The position numbers were made by a program, and so were the translations under genes. Below the pieces are notes generated by a model. That model had not been told where the DNA came from, made no database searches, and saw only the letters and a program-made list of their open reading frames with translations. Positions 51,520 through 60,161 of a stretch of DNA of 64,000 nt are shown piece after piece. The stretch is taken from contig CAMWYJ010000014.1 of NCBI GenBank assembly GCA_947178445.1, positions 1-64,000 of the forward strand. Direction: 5' to 3'. Source of the DNA: an uncultured Clostridium sp. Its GTDB lineage: Bacteria > Bacillota > Clostridia > Lachnospirales > Lachnospiraceae. Within the stretch, counting starts at the first letter, position 1, and every line of letters begins with the position of its first letter.

Positions 51520-53472
51520 CTAGCAAATCTCTGACCCATGTGGAAAATCCTTCTCACTGGTAATCAGGGATAAATTACCCTCTGCATCCTCCGCACAGAG
51601 AATCATACCCTGCGACTCAATACCCGCAAGCTTCGCTGGCTTTAAGTTGGTTACTACAACAACTTTCTTTCCCACCATATCCTCCGGTGAATAATGTGCC
51701 TTGATGCCTGATACAATCTGCCTTACCTCGCTGCCAATCTTAACCTTAGAGCAAAGCAGCTTCTTTGATTTTTTAACCTCCTCACAGGAAATCACCTCCC
51801 CAATCTGGAGCTGTATTTTATCAAAGTCATCAATCGTAATCTCCGGTTTTTTCTCCTCTAAATCAATACCCGGATTGTTATCGACTTCCGGCTCCGGTTC
51901 CGGCTGCATTTCCTCCACCTTCGCCATAACCTCATCCATATCCAGTCTGGCAAATAAAATCTCTGGCTTATCTGTCACCTTTGTTCCCGACTTATAACTG
52001 CCAAATTTTACAATATCATTTACCTTGCGCTTTGGTGCATTAAACTGTGCTAAAATCTTCTCAGAGGTTTCCGGCATATATGGCTCTAACAGGGTTGCAC
52101 CAATGATGATACTCTCTGCCAAATTGTAAAGAACCGTAGCAAGGCGGTCTTTCTTATCCTCTTCTTTTGCCAAAGCCCACGGCATCGTCTCATCAATATA
52201 TTTATTACAGCGCTTAAACAAATTAAAAATCTCTGTTATAGCATCTGCCACACGAAGCTTATCCATTGCCTTTGACACACGGATTCTTGTATCTAATGCA
52301 TAATCAATTAATTCCTGATCCACATCCTCATTTACTTTCTTGTTATTTACCTCCCCATCAAAATACTTATTTGACATGGAAACGGTACGGTTTACAAGAT
52401 TTCCTAATGTATTGGCAAGGTCCGAATTCAAACGCTCCACCAAAAGCTCCCATGAAATAACACCGTCATTTTCAAATGGCATCTCATGAAGAACGAAATA
52501 ACGAACTGCATCTACACCAAACATATCCACAAGGTCATCCGCATAGATTACATTTCCTCTGGACTTACTCATTTTCCCATCATTCTGGATTAACCATGGA
52601 TGACCAAATACCTGCTTTGGAAGCGGTAAATCAAGTGCCATCAGCATAATCGGCCAGTAAATGGTATGAAAACGAAGGATATCCTTACCTATCAGATGAA
52701 GGTCACATGGCCAGTACTGCCCAAACATCTTATCATCCGGCTCATCAACCTTATATCCCAGACCGGTAATATAGTTAGTCAATGCATCAATCCACACATA
52801 AATGACATGCTTTGTGTCAAAATCCACCGGAATTCCCCATTTAAAAGAAGTCCTGGATACACATAAATCCTGAAGCCCCGGCAGCAGGAAATTATTCATC
52901 ATCTCATTTTTACGGGACTCCGGCTGAATAAACTCCGGATGTGTATTGATGTAATCAATCAGCCTGCCCTCATACTTACTCATACGGAAGAAATATGCCT
53001 CCTCCTTTGCCGGCTGCACTTCCCGTCCACAATCCGGGCATTTGCCATCCACAAGCTGCGACTCCGTAAAAAATGATTCACAAGGTGTACAGTAAAGTCC
53101 CTCATAATAACCCTTATAAATATCACCCTTATCATACAGCTTTTTGAAAATCTTCTGCACCTGCTTCTCATGATCTTCATCCGTTGTACGGATGAATTTA
53201 TCATAAGAGGTATTCATCAAATCCCAGATTCTCTTAATCTCCCCGGCCGTCTGGTCTACAAACTCCTTTGGTGTAATACCTGCTTCCTCTGCCTTTAACT
53301 CAATCTTTTGCCCGTGCTCATCTGTACCTGTCTGGAAACGGACATCATATCCTGCAAATCTCTTGTATCTTGCAATACTGTCTGCAAGGACGATTTCATA
53401 AGTGTTACCAATATGCGGCTTACCAGATGTGTAAGCAATCGCTGTGGTAATGTAATACGGTTTCTTTGCCAT
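51520..53472 (-). CDS. metG: Methionyl-tRNA synthetase
   Basis: The 650-residue class I synthetase has HIGN (20-23), the four-cysteine zinc knuckle (Cys128, 131, 145, 148), KMSKS (300-304) and the helical anticodon-binding domain. A C-terminal tRNA-binding OB domain (about 540-650, with EVISCEEVKKSKKLL and GKKVVVVTNLKPAKLAG) acts as dimerisation module. An acidic Pro/Glu linker joins the two parts. CAGGAGGGGAACAACA precedes the ATG. It is controlled by the T-box leader at 53615-53975. Confidence 0.97.
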   Translation of the reverse strand: MAKKPYYITTAIAYTSGKPHIGNTYEIVLADSIARYKRFAGYDVRFQTGTDEHGQKIELKAEEAGITPKEFVDQTAGEIKRIWDLMNTSYDKFIRTTDEDHEKQVQKIFKKLYDKGDIYKGYYEGLYCTPCESFFTESQLVDGKCPDCGREVQPAKEEAYFFRMSKYEGRLIDYINTHPEFIQPESRKNEMMNNFLLPGLQDLCVSRTSFKWGIPVDFDTKHVIYVWIDALTNYITGLGYKVDEPDDKMFGQYWPCDLHLIGKDILRFHTIYWPIMLMALDLPLPKQVFGHPWLIQNDGKMSKSRGNVIYADDLVDMFGVDAVRYFVLHEMPFENDGVISWELLVERLNSDLANTLGNLVNRTVSMSNKYFDGEVNNKKVNEDVDQELIDYALDTRIRVSKAMDKLRVADAITEIFNLFKRCNKYIDETMPWALAKEEDKKDRLATVLYNLAESIIIGATLLEPYMPETSEKILAQFNAPKRKVNDIVKFGSYKSGTKVTDKPEILFARLDMDEVMAKVEEMQPEPEPEVDNNPGIDLEEKKPEITIDDFDKIQLQIGEVISCEEVKKSKKLLCSKVKIGSEVRQIVSGIKAHYSPEDMVGKKVVVVTNLKPAKLAGIESQGMILCAEDAEGNLSLITSEKDFPHGSEIC

Positions 53473-53614
53473 TGTTGTTCCCCTCCTGATTCCTTTACAT
53501 AGTTACTGTTGTCTTAATTAAATTGTGTGGTGCTTTTTCTTCCCTTTTCATGAATCCTTTGAACAACCTGCTTTCTTCATTTTCCGAAAAACAGTCAGGT
53601 GATTATGAAATTCC

Positions 53615-53975
53615 TTCCTAAGAAAAAAAGAAAGCCCGCCCTTAAATCATTATAAAGGCGAGCTGTTATCTCACGGTACCACTTTAATTCATCTGCATAT
53701 CACTATGCCGACCTTAATGACTGACCACAACCAGTCTACACTATAACGGGTGTACCCGTCTTATGCTAAACACATCATGTCCAAAATATGTTCCGCCATG
53801 ATGATTGTCTCTAAGGTTTCTCACATTATATACCTACCCTCGAAACCGTCTCACACAAGAAGCTCCAAGACCATCTTCCATCCGTTCCGTCCTTTCCTGT
53901 TCTCAGCAACCCAGGTTCTCTGTGAAAGACATTCCAAATGTACTCTTCTCTTCCATGCTTTTGTCTTTTATAGCT
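53615..53975 (-). promoter_or_regulatory. T-box riboswitch of metG
   Basis: The minus-strand leader contains the T-box AAAGTGGTACCGTGAG (about 53673-53688) and then a terminator stem GCTCGCC/GGGCGGGC ending in TTTCTTTTTTTC (53621-53663). Upstream stem I elements (AGAGAACCTGGGTTGCTGAGAA region and GGATGGAAGATGG) fit a methionine AUG specifier. Uncharged tRNA-Met is expected to pair with the T-box and prevent termination. The terminator ends about 145 bases before metG, and I see no other gene in that interval. Confidence 0.9.
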
Positions 53976-53981
53976 GTTTTT

Positions 53982-54010
53982 ATTATAGGTTCTTTCACGG
54001 ATTGTGTCAA
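53982..54010 (-). promoter_or_regulatory. Consensus sigma-A promoter of the metG T-box transcript
   Basis: Minus strand: perfect TTGACA and perfect TATAAT with a 17-bp spacer, just before the T-box stem I. A full-consensus promoter fits a gene regulated by attenuation. Confidence 0.88.
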
Positions 54011-54090
54011 GGCTAGAATTCGCACATAAAAAATGCCTGTAACGAATCATTACTTTTCACACTTCACGGTCCGGACACCCGCCCGACTAA

Positions 54091-54933
54091 TCATTCGTCT
54101 ATCAACTCCTGATAAATGTCTCTCTTTCCGACACCTCTGTCTTTTGCGGCTGCCTTCATAGCCTCTTTTTTATCCATGCCCTGCTCCATGTAAAATGCTA
54201 CATGCTCGGGAATACTCATTGCTAACAAATCTTTTATTTCCTCTGTTTGAAGTATTTTTCTGTCTGCACCCTCTATCACCAATACAAATTCCCCTCTTGG
54301 CTCTGTTTCCTCATAAAATGTGATTGCTTCTGCAAGCGTTGTGCAATGGTTTTCCTCATGTTTTTTGGTAAGCTCACGGCAAAGAGAGATACTTCGGTCA
54401 CCTAATGCCTCATACAAATCCTTTAACGTCTTTTTGAGCTTGTGAGGCGCCTCATACACAATAATCGTCCGTGTCTCTCTCTTTAATTCCTCTAGCACCG
54501 CTGCCCGTTCCTTCTTATCATATGGTAAAAATGCTTCAAAGGAAAACCTTCTTGTCTTTTGCCCGGATAAGGTAAGGGCCGTCACCATTGCAGAAGGACC
54601 TGGCAGTGAAGTTACCTTCACCCCAGCATCTAAGCACTGGCGCACTAACTCTTCACCTGGATCCGATATTGCCGGTGTTCCCGCATCCGTAATCAGCGCA
54701 ACATTGGTTCCATTAAGCATTTTTTCTACCAATACCTTCGCTTTGTCATACTTATTAAATTCATGATAGCTGGTCATTGGTGTTTTTATCTCAAAATGAT
54801 TGAGCAGCTTAATACTATTCCTCGTATCCTCTGCCGCAATCAAATCCACTTCTTTTAATATCCGCAAGGTCCGAAGCGTAATATCCTCCAAATTTCCAAT
54901 CGGTGTTGCACATATATATAACATTCCTGCCAT
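54091..54933 (-). CDS. rsmI: 16S rRNA (cytidine1402-2'-O)-methyltransferase RsmI
   Basis: Methylates C1402 in the ribosomal decoding centre. The 280-residue SPOUT-independent tetrapyrrole-methylase-fold protein begins MLYICATPIGNLEDITLRTL after three extra residues. It continues with AAEDTRNSIKLL, ITDAGTPAISDPGEELV and LPGPSAMVTALTLSG, all diagnostic. ATG 54933 is chosen; a start 34 codons earlier has no ribosome binding site. In B. subtilis it lies next to the trmN homologue; here an ABC exporter block separates them. Confidence 0.95.
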   Translation of the reverse strand: MAGMLYICATPIGNLEDITLRTLRILKEVDLIAAEDTRNSIKLLNHFEIKTPMTSYHEFNKYDKAKVLVEKMLNGTNVALITDAGTPAISDPGEELVRQCLDAGVKVTSLPGPSAMVTALTLSGQKTRRFSFEAFLPYDKKERAAVLEELKRETRTIIVYEAPHKLKKTLKDLYEALGDRSISLCRELTKKHEENHCTTLAEAITFYEETEPRGEFVLVIEGADRKILQTEEIKDLLAMSIPEHVAFYMEQGMDKKEAMKAAAKDRGVGKRDIYQELIDE

Positions 54934-55056
54934 AGCGTTCCCTATACCTTCATTTTTTTCCTTATTATAATCAATCAGATATAACACGTCAACAACGTGG
55001 CAGAAGCTTCTAAATTCGCATACAGGCACGCACACTTGGCTTGTTGCTTACAGAAA

Positions 55057-55704
55057 TCAACACTTCCCTATAAATCTCTTATTGGCTATAATACCAATTA
55101 AAAACAATATGGCACTCACTACCAAAATGGGAAGCAGCTCTTTTATTAATTTACCTCCGGTATTTACCACACTCGAAAAGTATGAAAATACTCCTGTATT
55201 TTTGCTTCCCTCCATAAACGCCAGCACCGAATATAATAACACGACAATGATTCCGGGTATAATCTGCCCGAAAAGATAAGAAAATGCATAGACTATACCC
55301 AAATACAATAGGTTCACTACGCAAAGCTTCAAATAAAGCCACCAAAGGTTGGGAAACATCCAGCCATATACTCCAAAAAGAGGCAGCATCAATATGGCAT
55401 ATAAAATATACGGAACTAATAACTCAGAGCATTTATATGTTTTATCCACATATAAAACCTCGCATCCTGGCTGCTCAATTAAATGATACAGCACGAAAAA
55501 AGGCAACCATACAGAAAATACAGGACACATATATTGGCTCGTTTCTACAAAAAAAGTATACACTTCCCCGATATCCTGAAAACCAGCATAAACCGAACAA
55601 CTCCAGCATGGTATAAAAATATATAAAATAAACACCGGAACCCAGCCAAAAATTCCGATTCCCTTTATTTGATAATAGGTTTTTATCATTGCTTTCCTCA
55701 TCAT
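55057..55704 (-). CDS. ABC-2 type membrane permease subunit
   Basis: The 215-residue integral membrane protein has about six hydrophobic helices (near 13-33, 55-75, 95-112, 115-140, 145-165, 188-208). It has no catalytic motif and follows the ATPase gene by about 20 bp, so it is assigned as a transporter subunit by context. The start may be ATG 55704 or an ATG five codons later. Substrate unknown. Confidence 0.65.
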   Translation of the reverse strand: MMRKAMIKTYYQIKGIGIFGWVPVFILYIFIPCWSCSVYAGFQDIGEVYTFFVETSQYMCPVFSVWLPFFVLYHLIEQPGCEVLYVDKTYKCSELLVPYILYAILMLPLFGVYGWMFPNLWWLYLKLCVVNLLYLGIVYAFSYLFGQIIPGIIVVLLYSVLAFMEGSKNTGVFSYFSSVVNTGGKLIKELLPILVVSAILFLIGIIANKRFIGKC

Positions 55705-55724
55705 ATATCTTCTCTTTTTTCCCT

Positions 55725-56561
55725 TTATAATCCCTTAAGTATGCAAAGATATCCATCCTCCACATTTGGCTTTGTGCGTTTATCCGCATCTATTGCTCTC
55801 CCGGACAGCACCCGCAATACCTCTTTTCCATCCACCTCTTTTTCCTTTTCCACATAATCCTCATCCGTCAGCTCTTCCCGGGGGATTTCATACACCTTAC
55901 CTGCCGCATACCGGCTGATTTCCTCCTGTGACCCCTGTGCGGAAATTTCTCCATCCTTAATAATGATAATCTGATTACACACTGCCTCCACATCCTCTAC
56001 GATATGTGTGGACATGATTACCGTCATCTCCTTCCCCAACTGCCGTACAATATTTTTAAATCGGCTCCGCTCCTCCGGATCTAGACCCGTGGTCGGCTCA
56101 TCAAATATAATCAATTCCGGTTTGCCTAACAATGCCTGTGCGATTCCAAGGCGGCGCACCATTCCTCCGGAAAGCTTTCGCCCCTTTATCTTTCTGTATT
56201 CCTTAAGATGTACCATTTCCAATACCTCGTCTATGCAGGCATCCGCTTCCTTTTTATTAATCTCCTTTTGGCAGGCAAAATACTTAAGGTGTTCTTCCAC
56301 CGTAAGCCCTGGAAAAACACCGCTTTTTTGGGGAAGATACCCTATACGAGATTCCCTTTTTTCCTTTAATGTGTCTTTTTCATTTAACAAAACGCTTCCA
56401 CTGTTATAAGGATACAAACCTAAGACACACCGTAAAAGCGTCGTCTTTCCTGCACCATTCGGTCCTAATAAACCATAGACACCACTATCCAGATGGCAGG
56501 AAATATTATGTAAAATCTCCTTTCTTCCAAAGCTTTTCGATAAGCCTTTTATGTCCAGCAT
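55725..56561 (-). CDS. ABC transporter ATP-binding protein
   Basis: The 278-residue ATPase has Walker A GPNGAGKTT (33-41), signature LSGGMVRRLGIAQ (about 131), Walker B IIFDEPTTGLDPEE and switch STHIVED. This variety drives ABC-2 exporters for peptides, drugs or lipids. A C-terminal extension of about 60 residues carries EEISRYAAGKVYEI. GAGGAGTAAT precedes the ATG, which starts 1 bp after the stop of the large permease gene, so the three genes are one operon. Confidence 0.88.
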   Translation of the reverse strand: MLDIKGLSKSFGRKEILHNISCHLDSGVYGLLGPNGAGKTTLLRCVLGLYPYNSGSVLLNEKDTLKEKRESRIGYLPQKSGVFPGLTVEEHLKYFACQKEINKKEADACIDEVLEMVHLKEYRKIKGRKLSGGMVRRLGIAQALLGKPELIIFDEPTTGLDPEERSRFKNIVRQLGKEMTVIMSTHIVEDVEAVCNQIIIIKDGEISAQGSQEEISRYAAGKVYEIPREELTDEDYVEKEKEVDGKEVLRVLSGRAIDADKRTKPNVEDGYLCILKGL

Positions 56562-56562
56562 A

Positions 56563-58506
56563 TTACTCCTCTCCCTTCAATTTTTCAAACTCCTCCTCGC
56601 CAAAACATTTAATCAGAAATTGATCAAACATTTCATCCGTACACTCCTCGGGCCGGTATTCGGCAAATCCGTCCATATACATCTGCTTGAGCTTATCATA
56701 GGTGACCTCCTCCGGATCCTCTTCTTTCAAAAAATTGTACCGGTATATATATGTATCTATCCATTCACTCTCTGATTGTGATATTTCATCCTCCCTGCCG
56801 CTGTACCATTCCGATAGTCTGTCCCTCTCACATTCGTGCGCTAAAGATTCCCATGAATATTCCGGTGCAACCAACGCATTCTCCGTTATGTATGCAAAAT
56901 AGCAGCCTACGACATGGGGAACAAAAATAAATTTTTTCTTGTCCGGATTTTTCCAAATACTATTATTTTCCAGATATTCCAGCACCAATGGATACATAGT
57001 TCTGTTTGCTTCAATAGAAATATCTGTATATGGCTCCACATACGGATAGATACAGACCGCCCCATCCTCCAGCTCTTTCTCCTGATAAAAACCGCTTACA
57101 AAAAGGTTGCCCCGGCTTCGACCCACAAAATGGTTCTCCGAAGCTTCCGGTAAATCCGAATATACTCTGGATTTGGATGTGAAAGCTACATCAAAATATG
57201 CCTCCATGTCCAACCGGTTATCCACATACTCCTGTAACTCTGTATCATACACAACACGAAACCCCGGAAGCGGGTAATACGGAAAAGCTGCCGGAAGATA
57301 TAGTTCCTGTGCATTGCTATAAAAATTCGCACATCCCCCCTCATAGGTTATCACTATCTCCTCCAGTGACACCAAATCATTATAAACCGTTATGTAATCT
57401 CCCGCCCGCTCATAGGAAAGCTCTCGCCCATCCTGATCGGTAACATGCTCTATTTCATAAAGATGGTATAATGTCATATCATAGGTCTTCAGATTTTTTT
57501 CCGATGGCTTCAGCACTGTATTTATCTTCATCCGCTGCCCTAATTGAATATTCATGTCATAATCAAGAAACACATATGGTGCTTCTTTTTCCTTTTGCTC
57601 ATGCTTTGGGGAAATATAATACATATACGGATAGTTATTCGCATCCGCTTCATCATAACTGTTATTCGCACTATAATAGCTGGCAGGCAGCAACATAACA
57701 AAAAAGCTACCTGCCATCATGCAGAGAAAAGCCGCCCCGACTATCTTCCTTCCCTTAAACCGATAACAACCTGCGATTACCGCCATAAACAGAAACAGCC
57801 AGAACAGCCCCCGGCAAAGATGTGGGAGATGAACCGGTATTAGTGTGACATAATTGCCGATTATCATTTCGTCAACCGTTATCACCTCCGGCATAATATA
57901 GAATTCCCTGAAGAATTTCGTAAGCCTTACCTCACCAGCCATCACATAATTAAAATTGGTAACCATATTCGGACTTACCACAATGCAGAACAGAAGAAGG
58001 CTGACGTATCCCATAATCTTATTCATTCTTCTAGACAAAAACCATCCCAGCAAAATCGCAATACCTCCATTGAGACCAATATATAAGCTGCTTACCTTTG
58101 CCAAATAGCTTAAGGTCTGCGTTGTCAGCGCATTGCGACTTTGAAAATAAGACAATTGGAAAATGAACATAATCACTCCAGATAACAAAACAGCCTGCAG
58201 CAACACAAAAAATTGTATACAGTCATTTTTAAAACAGCATCCACCGGTTCTTACCATTTCCAGCAAATCGGCATCCGGCACCTCACGAAAATAGTCAAAT
58301 GCCAGCAGCGCCATAATTACAAAAAAGAAATAACACGCTCTAAGCTGCATAAAAAAAACACCTGTGGCATTCCATAACAAGACATCATTATGGTCAAGCA
58401 AGGACTGCAGATGTATGTAATAGCCTGTACTCCCCGCTAACCATAGCAATAACAGCACGGTTCTCATCATACTCCGAAAGAATAATTTTTCCTGCAATTT
58501 TAACAT
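56563..58506 (-). CDS. ABC permease fused to a degenerate M1-peptidase-like domain
   Basis: The 647-residue protein has six to seven membrane helices in the first 290 residues, then an extracytoplasmic domain. That domain resembles M1 aminopeptidases in outline: beta-rich N-terminal part (ELSYERAGDYITVYNDL, VITYEGGC, YYPLPGFRVVYD), then ENALVAPEYSWESLAHECERDRLSEWYSG. The zinc motif HEXXH is broken (HECER), so it is probably not an active peptidase. ABC permeases fused to M1 domains are known in other phyla. The ATG at 58506 follows GGGGGATTATCT. Role unknown; export or envelope stress response is possible. Confidence 0.6.
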   Translation of the reverse strand: MLKLQEKLFFRSMMRTVLLLLWLAGSTGYYIHLQSLLDHNDVLLWNATGVFFMQLRACYFFFVIMALLAFDYFREVPDADLLEMVRTGGCCFKNDCIQFFVLLQAVLLSGVIMFIFQLSYFQSRNALTTQTLSYLAKVSSLYIGLNGGIAILLGWFLSRRMNKIMGYVSLLLFCIVVSPNMVTNFNYVMAGEVRLTKFFREFYIMPEVITVDEMIIGNYVTLIPVHLPHLCRGLFWLFLFMAVIAGCYRFKGRKIVGAAFLCMMAGSFFVMLLPASYYSANNSYDEADANNYPYMYYISPKHEQKEKEAPYVFLDYDMNIQLGQRMKINTVLKPSEKNLKTYDMTLYHLYEIEHVTDQDGRELSYERAGDYITVYNDLVSLEEIVITYEGGCANFYSNAQELYLPAAFPYYPLPGFRVVYDTELQEYVDNRLDMEAYFDVAFTSKSRVYSDLPEASENHFVGRSRGNLFVSGFYQEKELEDGAVCIYPYVEPYTDISIEANRTMYPLVLEYLENNSIWKNPDKKKFIFVPHVVGCYFAYITENALVAPEYSWESLAHECERDRLSEWYSGREDEISQSESEWIDTYIYRYNFLKEEDPEEVTYDKLKQMYMDGFAEYRPEECTDEMFDQFLIKCFGEEEFEKLKGEE

Positions 58507-58605
58507 AGATAATCCCCCTGGTAAACCTATCATAATTTACAAAAAGCAACAGAGGGTATAAGCCCCCTTATACTCTTCAAGATAATTTTCCAAACAATAT
58601 TAAAA

Positions 58606-58788
58606 CTACTTTTTCTCAAAGAAGCTGTCTATTATTGTATTAATATTTACGGTATCTCTTAATTCTCCAGTATACACTATACTGCCATCTTCTAACGAAT
58701 ATAACAAATAATTCTCAGAGTCTGAAAACACATATCCTCCATATTTTTTTAACTTCATATTCCTATCAAGATAGAGATAATTTATCAT
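58606..58788 (-). CDS. Possible small protein, doubtful
   Basis: A 60-codon frame encodes a polar peptide (LKKYGGYVFSDSENYLLYSLEDGS in its middle) with a plausible beta-sheet pattern. There is no Shine-Dalgarno at the first ATG and only a poorly spaced GGA before the second. It sits in the AT-rich gap upstream of the ABC operon and could be a gene remnant. I recognise no family. Confidence 0.3.
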   Translation of the reverse strand: MINYLYLDRNMKLKKYGGYVFSDSENYLLYSLEDGSIVYTGELRDTVNINTIIDSFFEKK

Positions 58789-58860
58789 ATATAGTTTTTT
58801 TAGTCAATTATATCCTATTAAAAATTGCAGTCGCCAGAAATCTGTCTAACTGCTACCTTC

Positions 58861-59238
58861 TTAACAATATGTGCTTCTTTTCATAATGAATATCACATAC
58901 AAAATAACTGATATCAATACTGTTAAACTAAACATAACTGCACAACTTAGTGCGGAAGTTTCCACTATCCCTGAAATAGCTATGATACCATAAAAACCAC
59001 AAATATTTTTAATCCAGAAACCAAAAGAATTACTGATATCAAACTTTCCTAACTGAAAGGGAAGCACAGAATATAGTATTACAATTATCTGCCAAAAACC
59101 ATTTTCATTTATCACATTGTATTTCGTTTCCTTCGGTAAATCAATTATATGCTGCATAATATATCTATGTGCAAAGATACTGATAACCTTAAAATATACG
59201 CATACACTCAATATACTTATCAAGCAGCGGGGCATCAA
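58861..59238 (-). pseudogene. Probable truncated membrane protein gene
   Basis: A 125-codon frame encodes three hydrophobic helices (about 44-60, 76-96, 98-118), ending IMKRSTYC. Its first codons lie inside the dispersed repeat at 59227-59266 and there is no ribosome binding site there. The true start therefore seems to have been lost, perhaps when the repeat arrived. It may be the C-terminal part of an ABC-2-like permease. Function not assignable. Confidence 0.4.
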
Positions 59239-59266
59239 ATTTGGAACGCCCCAAGGGGCGGGGTAT
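59227..59266 (-). repeat. Hairpin-forming dispersed repeat, copy 2
   Basis: Matches 46957-46996 at 35 of 40 positions. Minus strand: GCCCC/GGGGC around TT, followed by TTCC. It lies 33 bp beyond the stop of trmN, in the same relative place as copy 1 beyond rsmA. Confidence 0.65.
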
Positions 59267-59298
59267 TTGACCCTCGCAGGAATAAAACGAACTATACT

Positions 59299-60042
59299 TT
59301 ACCTCCCCCCTGCCTTATAAATGCCATATACCTCATCACTATATACATTCTTCTCTTTATAAATAATAAGCGGCGGCTCAATGGTAATTCGCTCCCTGCC
59401 ACCCTTTAAGCCCTCAACCATTACCATGGTCGGCTCCTTATCCACATAGGGATGAACCAGCCGCATCCTTTTCGGCTCTATACGATACTGCTTCATCACA
59501 CGGAAAATCTCTGCCAAACGAAAAGGCTTATGTATCATAAAAAAACTGCCACTTTCCGGCAATACATAGCCTGCTGCCGCAATCACATCCTCTAAGGACA
59601 ATGCCACCTCATGTCTTGCAATCGTTTTTGGTTCGTAAAGATTTATAAGTCCATGGTTTTCTGTCATATAGGGTGGATTTACCGTTACAACAGGAAAAGA
59701 AGCTCCTGAAAAAAGCTTCTTTATATCCTTCACATCTCCGCAGACAATATTCACTTTATCCTGCAACCGATTCATTAATACACTCCGATTTGCCATATCC
59801 GCATAGTCTTCCTGCAATTCCAACCCGGTAAATATGCTCCCCTCCGTTTTTGCTGCAAGCAAGATAGGAATTACACCACTTCCGGAGCACAAGTCAAGCA
59901 CTTTTTGTCCCTTCTTCACCTTTGTAAAATCAGACAGCAGTACCGCATCAACTCCAAAGCAAAATCCCTTTGGCTTCTGGATCAGTTGATATCCCTTGCA
60001 CTGTAAATCATCTATTCTCTCATCCTCGTAAACCGCTACCAT
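59299..60042 (-). CDS. TrmN6/YabB-like tRNA adenine N6-methyltransferase
   Basis: The 247-residue SAM-dependent methyltransferase has ERIDDLQCKGYQLIQKPKGF at the N-terminus. The SAM motif VLDLCSGSGVIPILLA and the N6-adenine catalytic motif NPPYM follow. This is the YabB/TrmN6 family that modifies A37 of tRNA1(Val). The start is uncertain between ATG 60042 and TTG 60054; neither has ideal spacing to AGAGG. It sits between ricT and an accessory block, where B. subtilis has yabB-yazA-rsmI. Confidence 0.88.
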   Translation of the reverse strand: MVAVYEDERIDDLQCKGYQLIQKPKGFCFGVDAVLLSDFTKVKKGQKVLDLCSGSGVIPILLAAKTEGSIFTGLELQEDYADMANRSVLMNRLQDKVNIVCGDVKDIKKLFSGASFPVVTVNPPYMTENHGLINLYEPKTIARHEVALSLEDVIAAAGYVLPESGSFFMIHKPFRLAEIFRVMKQYRIEPKRMRLVHPYVDKEPTMVMVEGLKGGRERITIEPPLIIYKEKNVYSDEVYGIYKAGGR

Positions 60043-60161
60043 ATTATTATTCAACCGCCTCTTTTTCCGTCACTTTCAAGCATACCTTCATACTGCACTC
60101 ACCTGTTGTCTCTGGAAAAATACAGCACTGCAAAACCCAAACATCTGACTTTTAAAATTCT

